From Epiperipatus broadwayi (taxonomy: Eukaryota > Onychophora > Udeonychophora > Euonychophora > Peripatidae), in contig JAQFVV010012395.1 in assembly GCA_028023455.1 (NCBI GenBank), positions 10,786,154 through 10,850,153 on the forward strand: a stretch of DNA of 64,000 nt. Reading direction: 5' to 3'. Positions 49,782 to 61,589 of the stretch are shown here, piece by piece. The stretch's first letter is position 1, and each line of letters opens with the position of its first letter. The translations under genes and the position numbers were made by a program. Under the pieces are notes generated by a model. It was not told the DNA's origin and did no database searches. It saw only the letters and a list, made by a program, of their open reading frames with translations.

Positions 49782-51086
49782 CACCTTTACCCTGCTTAGC
49801 GATTGGCTACTTAGTGATATTTCACAATAGCGATCATCATCAATTTGTACCCACTACTTCGATTTACAACCGATTATCCACTATAACGATCAGGAAAAAT
49901 TTTGAAAAAAAAAAATTTGGGGCAGTCATCTTGAATTTTGCGTCACTGATGACATCAGAGTATAGGTATTTTAAATTCATTTTACCCAAAAGCAAAAGTA
50001 CATTACTGTAATACGTATACAGGTAATGACATACAATATTTTATTCATAAAACACAATGTGAGTGCTGCATTCAGTATTTTGAATATAGAACATATAAAC
50101 TTAAAATATATATACAGTAATTACTGAATCTATAATACTGTATACATATAAGTGTTGATGTCTTTAGAAAAATTAAACTTTATTTAAATATAATGTACAG
50201 TACTTGGATTATTTAAATAAAGTTTAATTTTGCTAGACATTCAACACTTATATTAGATGATAAAAACAGTAAAACTAAAATACCATCATCACAAACTTTC
50301 AGGAAAACACTAAATACTAATATTAAATTGCGTATGTGTGTTCCTTAATTACTACACCCAAGTGGTTTCAAATCAAAAGAAAAACATTGCATTTAAAATG
50401 TGTTAATAATTAATCTTTTTACACGAACGGGGGGGGGGGGCACTTACATTACTAAAATATACAGTAAGAAAAATAAACTTAAAATATATTTTAGAAAATT
50501 AGAACAGATTTTTTTTCTTTTAAAATAAGTTGATTTTTTTTTTCTAAAGTTGACTGATTTGTCATACGCATTAAGCCTTTTGTTACTCTGTAGTACAGTA
50601 ATGAGTCTTTATGTTCAATTAAATAATTTATTAATTAAACATTGTTTGTTAATTTGAATAATTTCACATAAGTAATAAACATAAATGTACTGTAATAAAA
50701 AATTTAAAAAAATGCACTTCAGTATTGATTTTTTTTCTCATTATGATGAAAAACTTCTGCGGAAGAATATAAAAACTCTTAAATTCAAATTTAGTTTCAC
50801 TTTCTCTTTCTTTTTGCTGTACTGTACTTTTTAAACAGTGAAAATATGCATTTTTTTCCTAGTGATATAAAACTTCTTTTTAGATACCGTATTTAGTCAT
50901 CATTGCCATGAAAAAATTGAAAAAATCTTTGAGCTTGGAAATCAATGTGGATATTTTACGTCGACTGGAACCGACCAATTTTTTTTCCATAGACCCCCCA
51001 TTATAAATACATATTCTGTATATGATATTCTTGCTTAATGATGAGTTTTAAAGAACCAATTGCCATCGCTAAATGGGGTAAAGGTG
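49782..51086. mobile_element. TA-flanked TIR element (pogo/mariner-like), non-autonomous
   Basis: The left tip CACCTTTACCCTGCTTAGCG and the right tip CGCTAAATGGGGTAAAGGTG are inverses with a few mismatches over about 25 bp. TA lies on both sides (49780-49781 and 51087-51088). The 1.3-kb interior has no transposase. The 81-codon ORF at 49766-50011 begins in the flank and crosses the TIR, so it is a shadow. A nested hairpin is at 50148-50251, a G12 run near 50429. The TA target and tip layout suggest the Tc1/mariner/pogo superfamily, different from the pair at 33-36 kb. Confidence 0.8.
50148..50251. repeat. 104-bp hairpin nested in the TIR element
   Basis: ATAAGTGTTGATGTCTTTAG and AAAAATTAAACTTTATTTAA at the left are the inverse of ATTTAAATAAAGTTTAATTT and TGCTAGACATTCAACACTTA at the right, with very few mismatches and a loop of about 20 bases. 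It is a small MITE inserted in the larger element, or a palindromic part of it. A pre-miRNA-like fold is possible but unsupported. Confidence 0.8.
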
Positions 51087-54000
51087 TATATGTTTGTTTT
51101 ATCCACAATTTATTAATTTACATAAATACAAAATCAAAAAGACTAGATATTAAAATATAAATTATGTTAGGGGATAGATCTATAACTTTTGCATCTTTTT
51201 ATGTAAGAAACATCGTTATTTTATCAGAAGTCACAATATTCAGTAACACAAAGACCTATTTATCATAAAGATCCTAGGTAATGGAATATTAACTTATCAT
51301 TTACTAATACCTCAACATGAAGATTCTCAATTTCCATGAAATTTGGTCATCTGAAAAGCAAAAAAAAAAAATATCTATAGATTTGAAAAAGTAACAACAT
51401 TTGAAAAAATATCTATTGTAATATTGGAATGATTATACTGACATTTGATTTGTAGTACATCAAATTAATCAGTGACAAAAATATTTTTAAAATTAAAGAT
51501 TATATTTATTCATGTAGATGAAGACTGTTTATATTCTATAGTTACTTAAATTATATAATATTTGAATAATAATTCTTTATATAAACATTATACTATTAAG
51601 AAATGCTGTGTGCTTAATTAAATATGAAATTAAGTCATTAATTTTTGTTGATTATTGAAAAAAAGAACCAATGAAATCCAAGAGATATTGTGGACCACTG
51701 TTTTTGAAAATTTCTTCTTCAGTTGCCATGTAACACCAACTACAATCAACAATGTCTTATTTATGTAAAACAAATACGAAATATTTTATTTGAAAGTGTG
51801 AAGAGTATGTATTTTTTATAAAACACATTTCTTTTTATAATAAGCAATAACATGTACAAACATTTTACTGGAAATATAATAAGAGGTTTGATTATCTCCA
51901 TTTTTGAGCAAGTCTTATCAAAGTTATATTTCTGTAAAACAGAATTCAATACTTTATTTGAATATAAATGCATGAGCCAAAAATATGTTACCTTTTTTCT
52001 ACAATCAGGAAGCAAATAAATGTGTAGGTATAATAATAATTTGTTTTAAGTACTATGCCAGTTGCATTAAATCTATATAAATAGCTATTAAATTATAAAT
52101 ATATAGAGATGTTCTCTATTTAACTTACATATGCAATTATGATTCCTTTGATATTATATAGTAATTAATTATTGAGAAAATAACCAGTGAAATTTAAGAA
52201 ACATAGGACTGCAGTTTTTAAAAATCTCTTTTTTAATTAATGCAGTTTGTAAGCTGAATATTGAAATTAATTATTACTTTGTTTACATAAATATATTTGT
52301 GTATATATACAAATTTTTATTGTGGGGAAAAAAAGCAATATTTCTGTTGATTATATATTTATTTTATTCACACATTCAAATAAATCATTAACATTTATTT
52401 TATATATTTATATATAAATTACAAATTTTCATTCAGTATTTAAAATTTTCTACAACATTCTTTATGTTTGTTTTTTAATTGTAAAACTTTTTATTGTATT
52501 TGAATGTTTTTGCTAAATCTTCAGCTATGGTCATAAGGAAAAATTAAAAATAAAGATATTAAACAAATAATAATGATAATTGAATAAGTTTATAAATGTA
52601 AAGCATAAACATTATTGTTTATAACATTCAATATATTTAAATCTTTGCAATAATTAACATCAATATATATCCTACAATATATCTATTTAAAAATTAATAA
52701 TCTTTATCCAAATATATATACATATCAACTAAATTTGTTTAAATATATATATAAGCTGAAAGAATTAATAATTCTTATTATTGTATAACTTCAAAAATTG
52801 TATATCTATAGTTTAAATTATTATGCTATTGTGTAAGTGTTAAAAATGTTCTATTAATATTATCAGAAAAATAACTTACCCAAAATAAATTTAAATCAAT
52901 TGGTATAATTCTATATAATGGCGTCCTAATGCAGAATATTTTTGAAATTGATTGATTTATTTAAATGTTTAAATATTAGCTTATTAAAAGATGTATATTA
53001 AAATAAGTTTTTTTTTTTATAATTATTTTAAATCTTATTTTAATTTTTTAATATATAATGAGGGTTACAAACAACAAACTTACATTTTTACTTTTATCCG
53101 CTTACGCAATTACCATTATTATTTATTTATCATCTTCATTTTCAATTTTTATTTCAAGTTGATTCTGAAGATATCCATTTAGATTTCACTGAAACATTAA
53201 AATATAATAAGTTTTTCAGTTAAAAGAAAACAAAAAATATATACATTTTTACCTAACTGAAATACATATTTTTGGTCTTATTCATAATAAAGAATAATAT
53301 AAGTATATATTTTTTTTATACTTACAAGTAAATTATATTAATTCATATCTGTTTTACGCAAACAATATTCTGCTAATTTATGGTTTGTGTAGATAACTTT
53401 AAGGATTTTCAAAACTGGAGTATTATATTCTTGGATTTCATGGGTTTGTTTTTTTTTTTTAATAGTTAGCTACTTTGTAAAATCTAACAAATTTTAATCT
53501 TATATTTAGGTAAGTAGAATGAACCTTATATGCAATACATTTAAACAGTGTCCAAATTGTATTAAACAATTTTTCACAGAATGTTGTTTTCTCACATATT
53601 CAAAAATTATATCTATTTAAATATCTTGATAACTTTTTGTGTAGAAAGATGAACAGATGTTGAAATGTAACATACATTTCAGTATATGGTTGTTATATTC
53701 AATAAATTAAAAGATATTTCATCATAATGATGTAATTATTGCAATTAAATTAGCAGTGTATAAAGCTGTATCTTATCCAATTTTGTTTGGAAATGAGAGA
53801 TTGATCACTAACAATATGAAAATACTGGAAGTATTTCTTTTAATGATGCTCTAAAAAAATTCTTGTAGTTGTATTTTTTTTTTATCAATTACCAAAATTT
53901 TTGATTTTATAAGAGGCTTTGAAATAGTTGCTCCTGAAGACACATAATCTTTTCAGTTTTAACGAAGCTAAAGAACACATGATGAAATTGTGGTTTAATG

Positions 54001-54329
54001 TGTTTCTTTCCTTGATTTACTCTAGCCAGGGATAGCTATACATTCATTTATAAACTGATGATTTAATGACTTATTGTGTTAATTATGAGCTGGCTACTAT
54101 AAAAAAGTCTTAGAATTCTGTTGTCTGAAAAAAATGTCCATGTTTCATTCAAATTCAAACCATGAGGTTTTCTAAGGTGTGTATGTATGTTTTATTTTAA
54201 GTATATTTATTTCTATGTTTTTTTTTTAGTATATTTATTTCTATGCTTTTTTTTTTTAAAAAAAACTATATGTTTTAAAATAAACTATAATTAATAAAAT
54301 TTCAGATAATATTTTCTTTTTGACTTTAG

Positions 54330-54546
54330 ATCAAAAAGTGCTGGTAACAGTCCTTCTAGTGAAACCCTTCATGATAATAAAGAAAATGATAGTGTCAGTT
54401 ATGAAAATTTACATATGGACTATATAGCAGAATTGACTGCAGAAGGATATGGACAAGATGCAGTGATACGTGCTTTAGGTATTGCTCGCAATGATATTAA
54501 TATGGCAAGAGATATATTACATGAATTTGCTTCCAAAAAAAAATGA
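54330..54546 (+). CDS. Cbl terminal exon: UBA domain and stop
   Basis: The acceptor TTTTGACTTTAG leads into a 217-bp exon entering in phase 2 and ending at TGA 54544-54546. After a polar linker (SAGNSPSSETLHDNKEND), about 40 residues form a UBA domain: YENLHMDYIAELTAEGYG, then QDAVIRALGIARNDINMA and RDILHEFASKKK. It aligns with the C-terminal UBA of Cbl-b ([20 protein letters not shown], then VARSILREFA), sharing the GEGY-type loop, the RAL.IA.N helix and the final R.IL.EFA. In Cbl proteins the UBA mediates dimerisation and, in some members, ubiquitin binding. The protein ends three lysines after EFAS, in a run of nine A. Confidence 0.93.
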
Positions 54547-55618
54547 AAAATTCTTTAATACAATAGGTTGTCGCACAAAAAAAACAAAAAAACATAAGGA
54601 ACCAAAAAGTAACAATGAAAAAAACTGGTGTAATTTCCATATCACTGAGTCTCCTGGTGTCCTCAGTTTAAAGCAAAAGGCTCTGTAAAGCAGTTCTTCA
54701 ACTGCTTTTAAGTGAATGGATGTTAGTCAAGGTGAACTGTTCTGATGTATTCTATGAATGCTCAACTGTCAATGTACAATTGTGAATATTTACCTGTACA
54801 GAATGTCAGTAATCGAAAAATCCATTTGAATTTTTTGAAGTCTTATTTTGGCAGAAGTGCAGAACTATGCTTTCAATGACAACAAAAATAATTTGAGTTT
54901 AAGAATCCCTGTCAGATATTACAAGAAATGCCTCATGTATATAGTTGTATTTAATTTTTTTTTTATTTAAAACTTTCTCTTGTAATTTAAAGTCTTTGTC
55001 TTTTTCCCACCAAAGTTATAAAGAAATTAATGGAAAAAAAAAAAGTTAAGAGTGCGAAGAAATACTAATCATTGTGCTCATTTGTTTTTTGTTCCTTTTA
55101 ATTTTTTTTAATACAAAGTTTATTTTAAACTTAAAACTTGCATTGCATTTATATTTCTTTATAACAAAACAGAAGGTTTATGTCTTTTTTTTTGTTTGTT
55201 TGTTTGTTTTTTTTTATTTAAAAAATAAGTTTGTTAATTTTGAAAAATCCATACTGTGACATGGATCTAATTATGTAACCAGAAGAAATTTTGTTTGTAA
55301 AGTCGAGAAAGATACAATGATGTTATGAACGAAAAGAAAAATGATTTTTTACAGAATCTGTTTTGATTTTTCTGTTGTGAAAAATTTATAAAGTTTATTT
55401 TATTTCTGTTATATTTTTCATCCAAAGAATATGTTTCTCATTGCAAGTCAGATTAGCTGAGGTCCCCTCTTGGGTTTATCATTCTAAAATCTCTGGCTAA
55501 TGAACTGTATCTCATTTGATTCATTTAAAAATAAAAAAATTTAAAGTATTTACAAAGCTGAAGATGAAAACCTAAAGTACAGTGCTAATTTTGTTAAATA
55601 TGAGTTGTAAATATATAA

Positions 55619-55628
55619 AATAAATAAA
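55619..55628 (+). terminator. candidate poly(A) signals, overlapping AATAAA
   Basis: Two overlapping AATAAA hexamers (55619-55624, 55623-55628) followed by an A-rich stretch and, about 45 bases on, a T-rich and GT-rich stretch, as in animal cleavage sites. AATAAA is common by chance in such AT-rich DNA. Confidence 0.4.
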
Positions 55629-56094
55629 AAAAAATGCATATTTTATATCTTACAAACAAATATATTAAAATGTGTTTTTTTTTTTTGTATATGTGAAATT
55701 GTGTAAATGTGATGTGTGTGTGTATAGAGAGAGGGGGGGTGTGTGCTTGAAAACTAGTCTCCAGATTATAAAGATCAAGTTTGGAACTGCATTTACAATC
55801 TAAGGCTTGGGAATTTTATTGATCACAATAATTGAAAATTTTATTCACAGTTATCTTTATATAACCTTCTTTATTCAATATTTAACTGGTAGATATTTTT
55901 CGATTGATTATAACTCACAAACTTAATTGTTACTTCTTTTTTTTTTTTTTTAGATTGGGATAATTATTTGAAACAGTCTAAACATATGAATTAATATATT
56001 AGAGACATAAATCATTTTTCATGACATGGTTTATAGGCAGCATATGGGTTTATTTTTCACAACTATGATGTATACTGCTTGGGAAATTGTTGGA

Positions 56095-56100
56095 GAATAA
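56095..56100 (+). terminator. candidate distal poly(A) signal
   Basis: AATAAA in the context GGAGAATAAAACTGTTGCC, with TG-rich and T-rich sequence about 20-50 bases downstream (TTGAAATTTGTTACTTGG). It is less embedded in poly-A than the proximal site and may be the main end of the Cbl mRNA. Confidence 0.4.
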
Positions 56101-56120
56101 AACTGTTGCCAAATATGTTA

Positions 56121-57280
56121 TTAATAATTCTTGAAATTTGTTACTTGGCTCAGTTTTAATTTTATTTGTACTTAGCTTAATAATTTTTACACAAATGTAG
56201 TAGAAACATTTTTTGACATAAATTAATGTAAAGATGCTTATTGCAATGCATTTACTACATTAATTTACAATATATCTATTCACTTAAAACTAATAGCCGA
56301 AAACTTTAATTAGCTCAAAGTTTTGGCCTAAGTTGATCTTTGACCTATTTGTACAATGAATCCACTGTTTCTAAACTCCCTGATTCATTTATCTAAAAAA
56401 AATACTAAACAAAAAATTCATACATGTGTATTATTTGCCTGTATAGTTAATTTTTTTATCTTACACACTTATTCAGTCTCTGTGTTCATTCAGTTATATT
56501 TTTAGTTTCTATGAAATCATTACATGCGTTGTATCTTCTATTTGGAAGTTGTTTAGAATTGTCTCAAAATTACTATTATGACAGTTTTTCCAAGCTTGAA
56601 AGAAACCAATACGTATAAAGAGTTTGCCTGTTTTAATAAACCATAGGATGCTTTCTTTGTATGATAATGTGAAAATTATTGATTTTATTATGAAAAAAGG
56701 AAAACTCTTAAACAGAATATAGCCAGTTATTCAATAAAAAAGAATCATCCATTTGCAAAATTATGAAAAAAGAAAAAGAGATTCATTTTAGTATTGTTTG
56801 TGTTCCTGAAACTATTAAGTTTAATCCACAATATATGGTAAATTGAAATAGTATTAAATTTATAGTAGACCATTATAATTGCCTTAGAAATCATCAACAG
56901 TATCAAAAAATTTTAACAAAGGTTCTGTTATAAAAAAGTGGCATCAAATCATTTACAATAAATAAGGAATGATTATATAGTTTCAGAAATCATTACAAAC
57001 TACATAACATCAAAACTATAGAAGAAACTGTGCATTATGGCAAAATTAAAAAATAGAAAATATTTCAAAACAAGTGCTTAATTATGATGAATTGGTCTGA
57101 AAGATGCTAAATTGAACATGTATCAAACTAAAACAGATAACAAATTTTTATGACTTGGTGAGATAGCTTAACTTTGGTCATTTCTGTCAATGTTGAAGGT
57201 TATAATAATGATCAAGAAAGAAGTCATTTACCAATCTAAAAATTTGTATGTTTTCAAGAAAAAGAATAAAATAGTTTTTG
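56121..57280. other. intergenic, nothing certain
   Basis: AT-rich DNA after the Cbl gene. The part from about 56650 may be the broken N-terminal half of the Tigger-like element that follows, but no helix-turn-helix region could be read with confidence. Confidence 0.35.
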
Positions 57281-57720
57281 TGTTATGGTCAGTAGATGAT
57301 AAAAAAAAGTTGTATCGTGGCCATTCTATTTATGGAGTGTTTACATGATTATTTTAACCCTGAAATTAGAAAATATCTGAAGCAGAGATTTGAATTTAAG
57401 GTTCTACTGATGTTAGAAAATCACATAATTAGTTTGAATTTATTTGCTGTGGAGATGAAAATGTCAGAGCTGTATTTTATCTTGGAGTGTTACTTCATTG
57501 TATGACAAGGTTACATACATCCAGATTTGAGAAATCATTGATATCAATTTTAGTGCTTAATTAATGGCATGCTAGAAATCGTTTGCCATTATGGATCTAA
57601 GAATATTTATAAAAGCATCTATGGATAAAATTAAATCAGAAACTGTTAATATATTTTTGGAAGGCTAAGAGTGAGGTAATGAATGACATAAAAGGCTTTA
57701 GATGGATTGATGGAGAAGTT
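57281..57720 (+). pseudogene. Tigger/pogo transposase remnant
   Basis: The + strand frame at 57296-57505 reads IVAILFMECLHDYFNPEIRK, then YLKQRFEFKVLLMLENH. In Tigger-family (TIGD) DDE transposases the corresponding region is F..WL...F.P..R.YL...... FKVLLLLDNAP, where the Asp of LLLDN is catalytic. Here it is LMLEN, an Asp to Glu change, and the PGH-type continuation is lost. Further remnants may reach 57720 (FWKAKSEVMNDIKGF). Stops flank the block. Distinct TIRs were not found, so its relation to the pogo-like elements at 33-36 and 50 kb is open. Confidence 0.5.
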
Positions 57721-58479
57721 TAAAAAAAAATTATTTACACAGCATGAAAAATGATTGGAAGAGGAGTGTGATATGATAAAGAAGTTACAAAACATATCAA
57801 AGTCCATTCAGAAGTTCTAAGAATGAAAGTACAATATTTTAATGAGTTATTATTGGAAGAAGAGTAAGAAAAATAATTAGAAAAGTAGGCAATAGAAAGA
57901 ATTTAGTAATAAGAGATTGCATAGAATGTAAAGATTTAAAATTATGAAAAAATGCCCTTTAGATATAAAATAGTATGATCAAAATATTATAACTTTTACA
58001 ATAACATTTTGATGAATTAAAAAAAGAATAGAAAACTTCCTATCATAATGTTTTTTAAAAGATGTCTGCTCAAGAAAAAAATAAAGAAACTTTCATACTT
58101 CAAAAGTTATGAGAGAGACTTATTTCACTTGCATTATTTAATGCATGCAGATCATTTAGAGAATATAACTGCTTTTGTCAGATCATAACCTAACACTATT
58201 TCATACTGCCTACATCATTCACTCTTACTTTATTATCAATTAGATATCTTCAGCATTATATTATCATTAATTTTCATTACAAAATTTAATTTTTGCTTGA
58301 GATAGATAAAGAGAACTATCGAGTGAATACATGCATCTTTATATTTGACTATCATATATATTTAAATATGCTCTCAATTTATTCCTCGTTGTCTTTTTTA
58401 TAATTGCATTACAGTATTTTTTTAAGTTAATTTTATGATAGATTTAAATATTTACAGTACATGTTTAAATTGTCTGTAC
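57721..58479. other. intergenic, nothing recognised
   Basis: AT-rich DNA; possible tail of the transposase remnant, otherwise no feature was seen. Confidence 0.35.
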
Positions 58480-59095
58480 TATATATTAAATTAAATATTT
58501 CCATGGTTTGTTATATTAAAGAATAGAAATGAGATAGTATCTATGTAAATAGAAATAACCTTTGATATTACCACAAAATTACCAATTACTACTAATTAAT
58601 AATCCCCGAGTCTAAACTAGTTTTCTCATTAACCTATAATAGCTTTTTTGTTGGAGGTTTTTTTTTATTTCAAACCCAAATTCTTACATGAATTTAAGCC
58701 CAGAAAGTTATTTATTATAGGTGGGAGAATGTGAAAGAATGGCATCTTTTTAACATTCTATAAATAATATTTTAAATTTCTCCAGGGAGTTGTATATGTT
58801 GAATTAAATATTGTACGACTTTGTTATTATAATAAAAAAGACAATACTTAAACATTAGACCTGTGGTAAAATTTTAATCTTTATTACTTATGATTATTAC
58901 TGAATATTTCATAATATATTTTATTTAATTAAGTAAGTAAATTTAACTTTCAAAGATAAGTTGTTGAAGATCTTTATAGAGTATTTTTATACATTCTTTA
59001 TTAACTTCTAGCTACCATGGAAATATACAATATATAATAATATTTAAAAGGTAATAAATAAATGATGATTATAAGATGTATATATGGAATGTAAA

Positions 59096-59275
59096 TTAAA
59101 CAGGCAAAACTCTCCATACAGTAGTGCCACCCTGTGCCAACCAGAGTAATCAATGGATGCCAAAAGGCCTGTGCATAAAATCCCCATCTAGTGTCTATTC
59201 ACTATTGTATGGAGAGTTTTCCCTGTTTAATAACAGTTATGTGCTAGCATAAGAGATGGTGATCACGTGATGAGA
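59096..59275. repeat. CTCCATA foldback family, copy 6
   Basis: Left arm TTAAACAGGCAAAACTCTCC, then ATACAGTAGTGCCACC. Right arm ATTGTATGGAGAGTTTTCCC, then TGTTTA. The core has ATCAATGGATGCCAAAAGG and AAATCCCCATCTAGTG. The outer flank CATAAGAGATGGTGATCACG matches, in reverse, the ATGATCACC...CTTATG flank of the other copies, so the arms once extended further. Confidence 0.8.
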
Positions 59276-59335
59276 ATATAAATTATATGTTCATGTATAT
59301 TTGTATTTATATTCATATATTTGTATTATGCTATA

Positions 59336-59440
59336 GTTCTGAAGAAGATTGCTGGGGCAATCGAAACTGTCAAGAGAGTGGTAATTAAATCATTGTGAAA
59401 CGATAATAAAGTGTATAGGTGATTTAGTATTATATTGACC
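59336..59440 (+). repeat. single arm of the 48.2-kb foldback repeat
   Basis: AGTTCTGAAGAAGATTGCTG, GGGCAATCGAAACTGT, CAAGAGAGTGGTAATTAAAT and TAAAGTGTATAGGTGATTTA follow the right arm of 48181-48460 in the same order, ending with a TTTAGTATTATA word as there. Confidence 0.8.
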
Positions 59441-60085
59441 TACTTGTGCTTTAATATAGCCATCTTTTGCCTCATAAATAAATTGACATGAATACAGAAA
59501 GTGGAGTTGTTATTTACAACTTTATTAAAAATGATTAGTTAAATTTACTTAAATAATTAACTAAAATGTACTATTAAATATTTAGCAATCATAAATAATC
59601 ACAAGTAATAAAGATAAAATTTTACCACCAGACTAATATGTAAATACCAAAAAGAGCTATTGTAGGTTAATGAGAAACTTGGTTTATTCTCATGGATTAT
59701 CAATTTGTCGTAATTGATAATTTCTTGGTAACATCAACAAAGGTTAATGGTTATTTCCATTTGTGGATATTATCTCCTCATTTCTATCCTTTATTATAAT
59801 AACAAATCATGGAAATATTTAATTCAACACATACAATTATCTGGAGAAGTTAAAAATATTATTTGCAGAATGTTAAGAAAGATGCTATTCTTTCATATTC
59901 TCAGACGTTTGAAGTAAAAGAAAATCCTTTTTACTTTAATAAAAAACTAACAAAAAGCTATTATAGGTTAATGAGAAAACTGGTTTAACCTTAGGGATTG
60001 CCAATTAGTAGTAATTGATAATTTTTTGGTAACATCAAAGGTTAATAGTTATTTCTATTTACATGGATATTATTTCATTTCTGTT

Positions 60086-61297
60086 CTTTATTGTCTATAC
60101 TATGTTTTTATGTACGCACTTTTTCCCCCTCCCGTGTTAAAAACAAATAGTATTCTATTTTTTATTAATTATTTTTTGCCTTAATGTGTATAATTTTTAA
60201 ATGAAATTATAAATACATGTATATGTGTTAATAATATATATAGGATTTACTATTATCTGTGGATTGAAATGTTTATAGTAGGACTTGGAATCTAGTATTA
60301 TGATATGGTTTTATTGTAAAAGTGACACCAAAAAGAATTTTGATTTTGGTTCAAAATCTAAAAATGCTTGATTTTTTTTTTTTTTCAGATATAAATGACC
60401 ATGATGTTGAAGGGATAGAAATCTTATATAAGAAAATGTAAAAGCAATTATATAATAATAAAAAATTGGAATGTTTTAGCAAAAAGGGATAATAACTTAA
60501 TAAGAGGTTTAAAATTAGGAAATAAAAATGATAGAGATTAAAAATTAATAAGTTTTTGTAATATAAAAAAAAAGTAATAATGAATGCATATTTCAAAGTT
60601 ATAAAAGAAATATTTATTAATGGGAAAAGTAGCTTTAAAAAGAAACCGTATTAAGAGTGCATATATACATCCTGGAGCTAATTAGATTTATATCACAATT
60701 TTAAACTAGTAGAAATAGAGTTTATCTTTAAAAAAAGAGCTGACAAAAAGAAATGGGCTATTGATAAAATGGAAGTGACTATTATTGACATTTTTCACAT
60801 TTGTTGGTGTGGAGTTGGTGGATATGCATAAATTGCTGTTGGTTATCAATATTGTTAAAGGTATACAAGTCTTTCATTAATTCAATCATTGTTGCCAATC
60901 AGACTCCCATTATGTATGTGCTTATTTTTAATTCGAAAAAATCCAGAAACTTACTCCTAATATTTGAGATGTTACAATAATAATTTGGAGCATCGCCATT
61001 AATTTCCTCCTAGCATTTGTGATTCTAAAATACAAAAGCTATATTGCTATGATATATGAAGATTTTAAAATGGTTTAATTTTTTATCAGTAAATGATTGT
61101 TTAAAGACATGATTAAGTAGATCTCGGTTAAATTTTAATATATGAAGAATAGTTTAGATTTAGAAAAAATAGAATTGCAATTGGAAATTTTAGGAACTAT
61201 TATTATGATATATGGGGGGGGTCATTAGGCTAATTTATAGTATATTTTGGAAAAGAAAAATATAAATATTTTTTAATTGTGATCTTGCTTGATGATG
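60086..61297. other. intergenic, nothing recognised
   Basis: AT-rich DNA. The 81-codon minus-strand ORF at 60351-60596 is low-complexity. A G8 run occurs near 61213. Confidence 0.4.
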
Positions 61298-61305
61298 CAG
61301 TATAA

Positions 61306-61581
61306 CAGGGGTCCCCAGACCATTTTACGTGTGCCCGCCACTATCTGAACACTATAAAAAATTATTTATCTGATGCAAATAAATTTAATTTTTAAGATCT
61401 CTTATAAATTATTATATTATATTGTAATCAAATTGTAGGTCATACTATACTTTTACAGCGTAAAAGAGTCTATCATTAACAATATCCAACTATAAATTTA
61501 CATTGAAAAAATAAATGGTGCCCGCCACCTGGCCGGTATTATAGAATGTGCTCTCAAGTGCAAAAAGGTTGGGGACCACTG
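61306..61581. mobile_element. hAT MITE with perfect 8-bp target duplications
   Basis: The tips are CAGGGGTCCCCAGACC at 61306 and GGTTGGGGACCACTG ending at 61581. These are imperfect inverses of the classic hAT CAGGGGTCCCCAA type. Identical 8-mers CAGTATAA flank it (61298-61305 and 61582-61589). The 276-bp interior is non-coding, with a repeated GTGCCCGCCA word near each end (about 61331 and 61519) that may be a subterminal binding site. It is non-autonomous and intact, so relatively young. Confidence 0.93.
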
Positions 61582-61589
61582 CAGTATAA

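Larger units (their letters stand above)
47711..54329. other. last Cbl intron with foldback and TIR element
   Basis: Contains a long foldback at 48181-48460 and a TA-flanked TIR element at 49782-51086. The remainder (48461-49780 and 51090-54329) is AT-rich and unassigned. ORFs of 60-84 codons at 48592, 51761 and 52991 are low-complexity and have no family resemblance. Confidence 0.55.
54547..56120 (+). other. Cbl 3' untranslated region (inferred)
   Basis: The sequence after the stop is AT-rich with no splice-framed coding block. It contains several poly-T and poly-A runs and a GT/GA microsatellite near 55710-55745. Two poly(A) signal candidates bound it. The length is an inference, since no transcript is available. 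The ORFs at 54482-54688 and 55074-55259 are in other frames; the first is discussed as a possible slippage extension. Confidence 0.55.
58480..59905. repeat. large inverted repeat with about 420-bp arms
   Basis: The left arm (about 58490-58960) read in reverse matches the right arm (about 59510-59900). Shared words include CTATTATAGGTTAATGAGAA, AGTAATAAAGATTAAAATTT and TGGAAATATTTAATTCAAC, with clear divergence and small rearrangements. A third partial copy (GCTATTATAGGTTAATGAG) is at 59955-60085 in the right-arm sense. The spacer holds other repeats (59096-59229; 59336-59440). This looks like a TIR-type MITE family that has inserted repeatedly. Confidence 0.7.
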
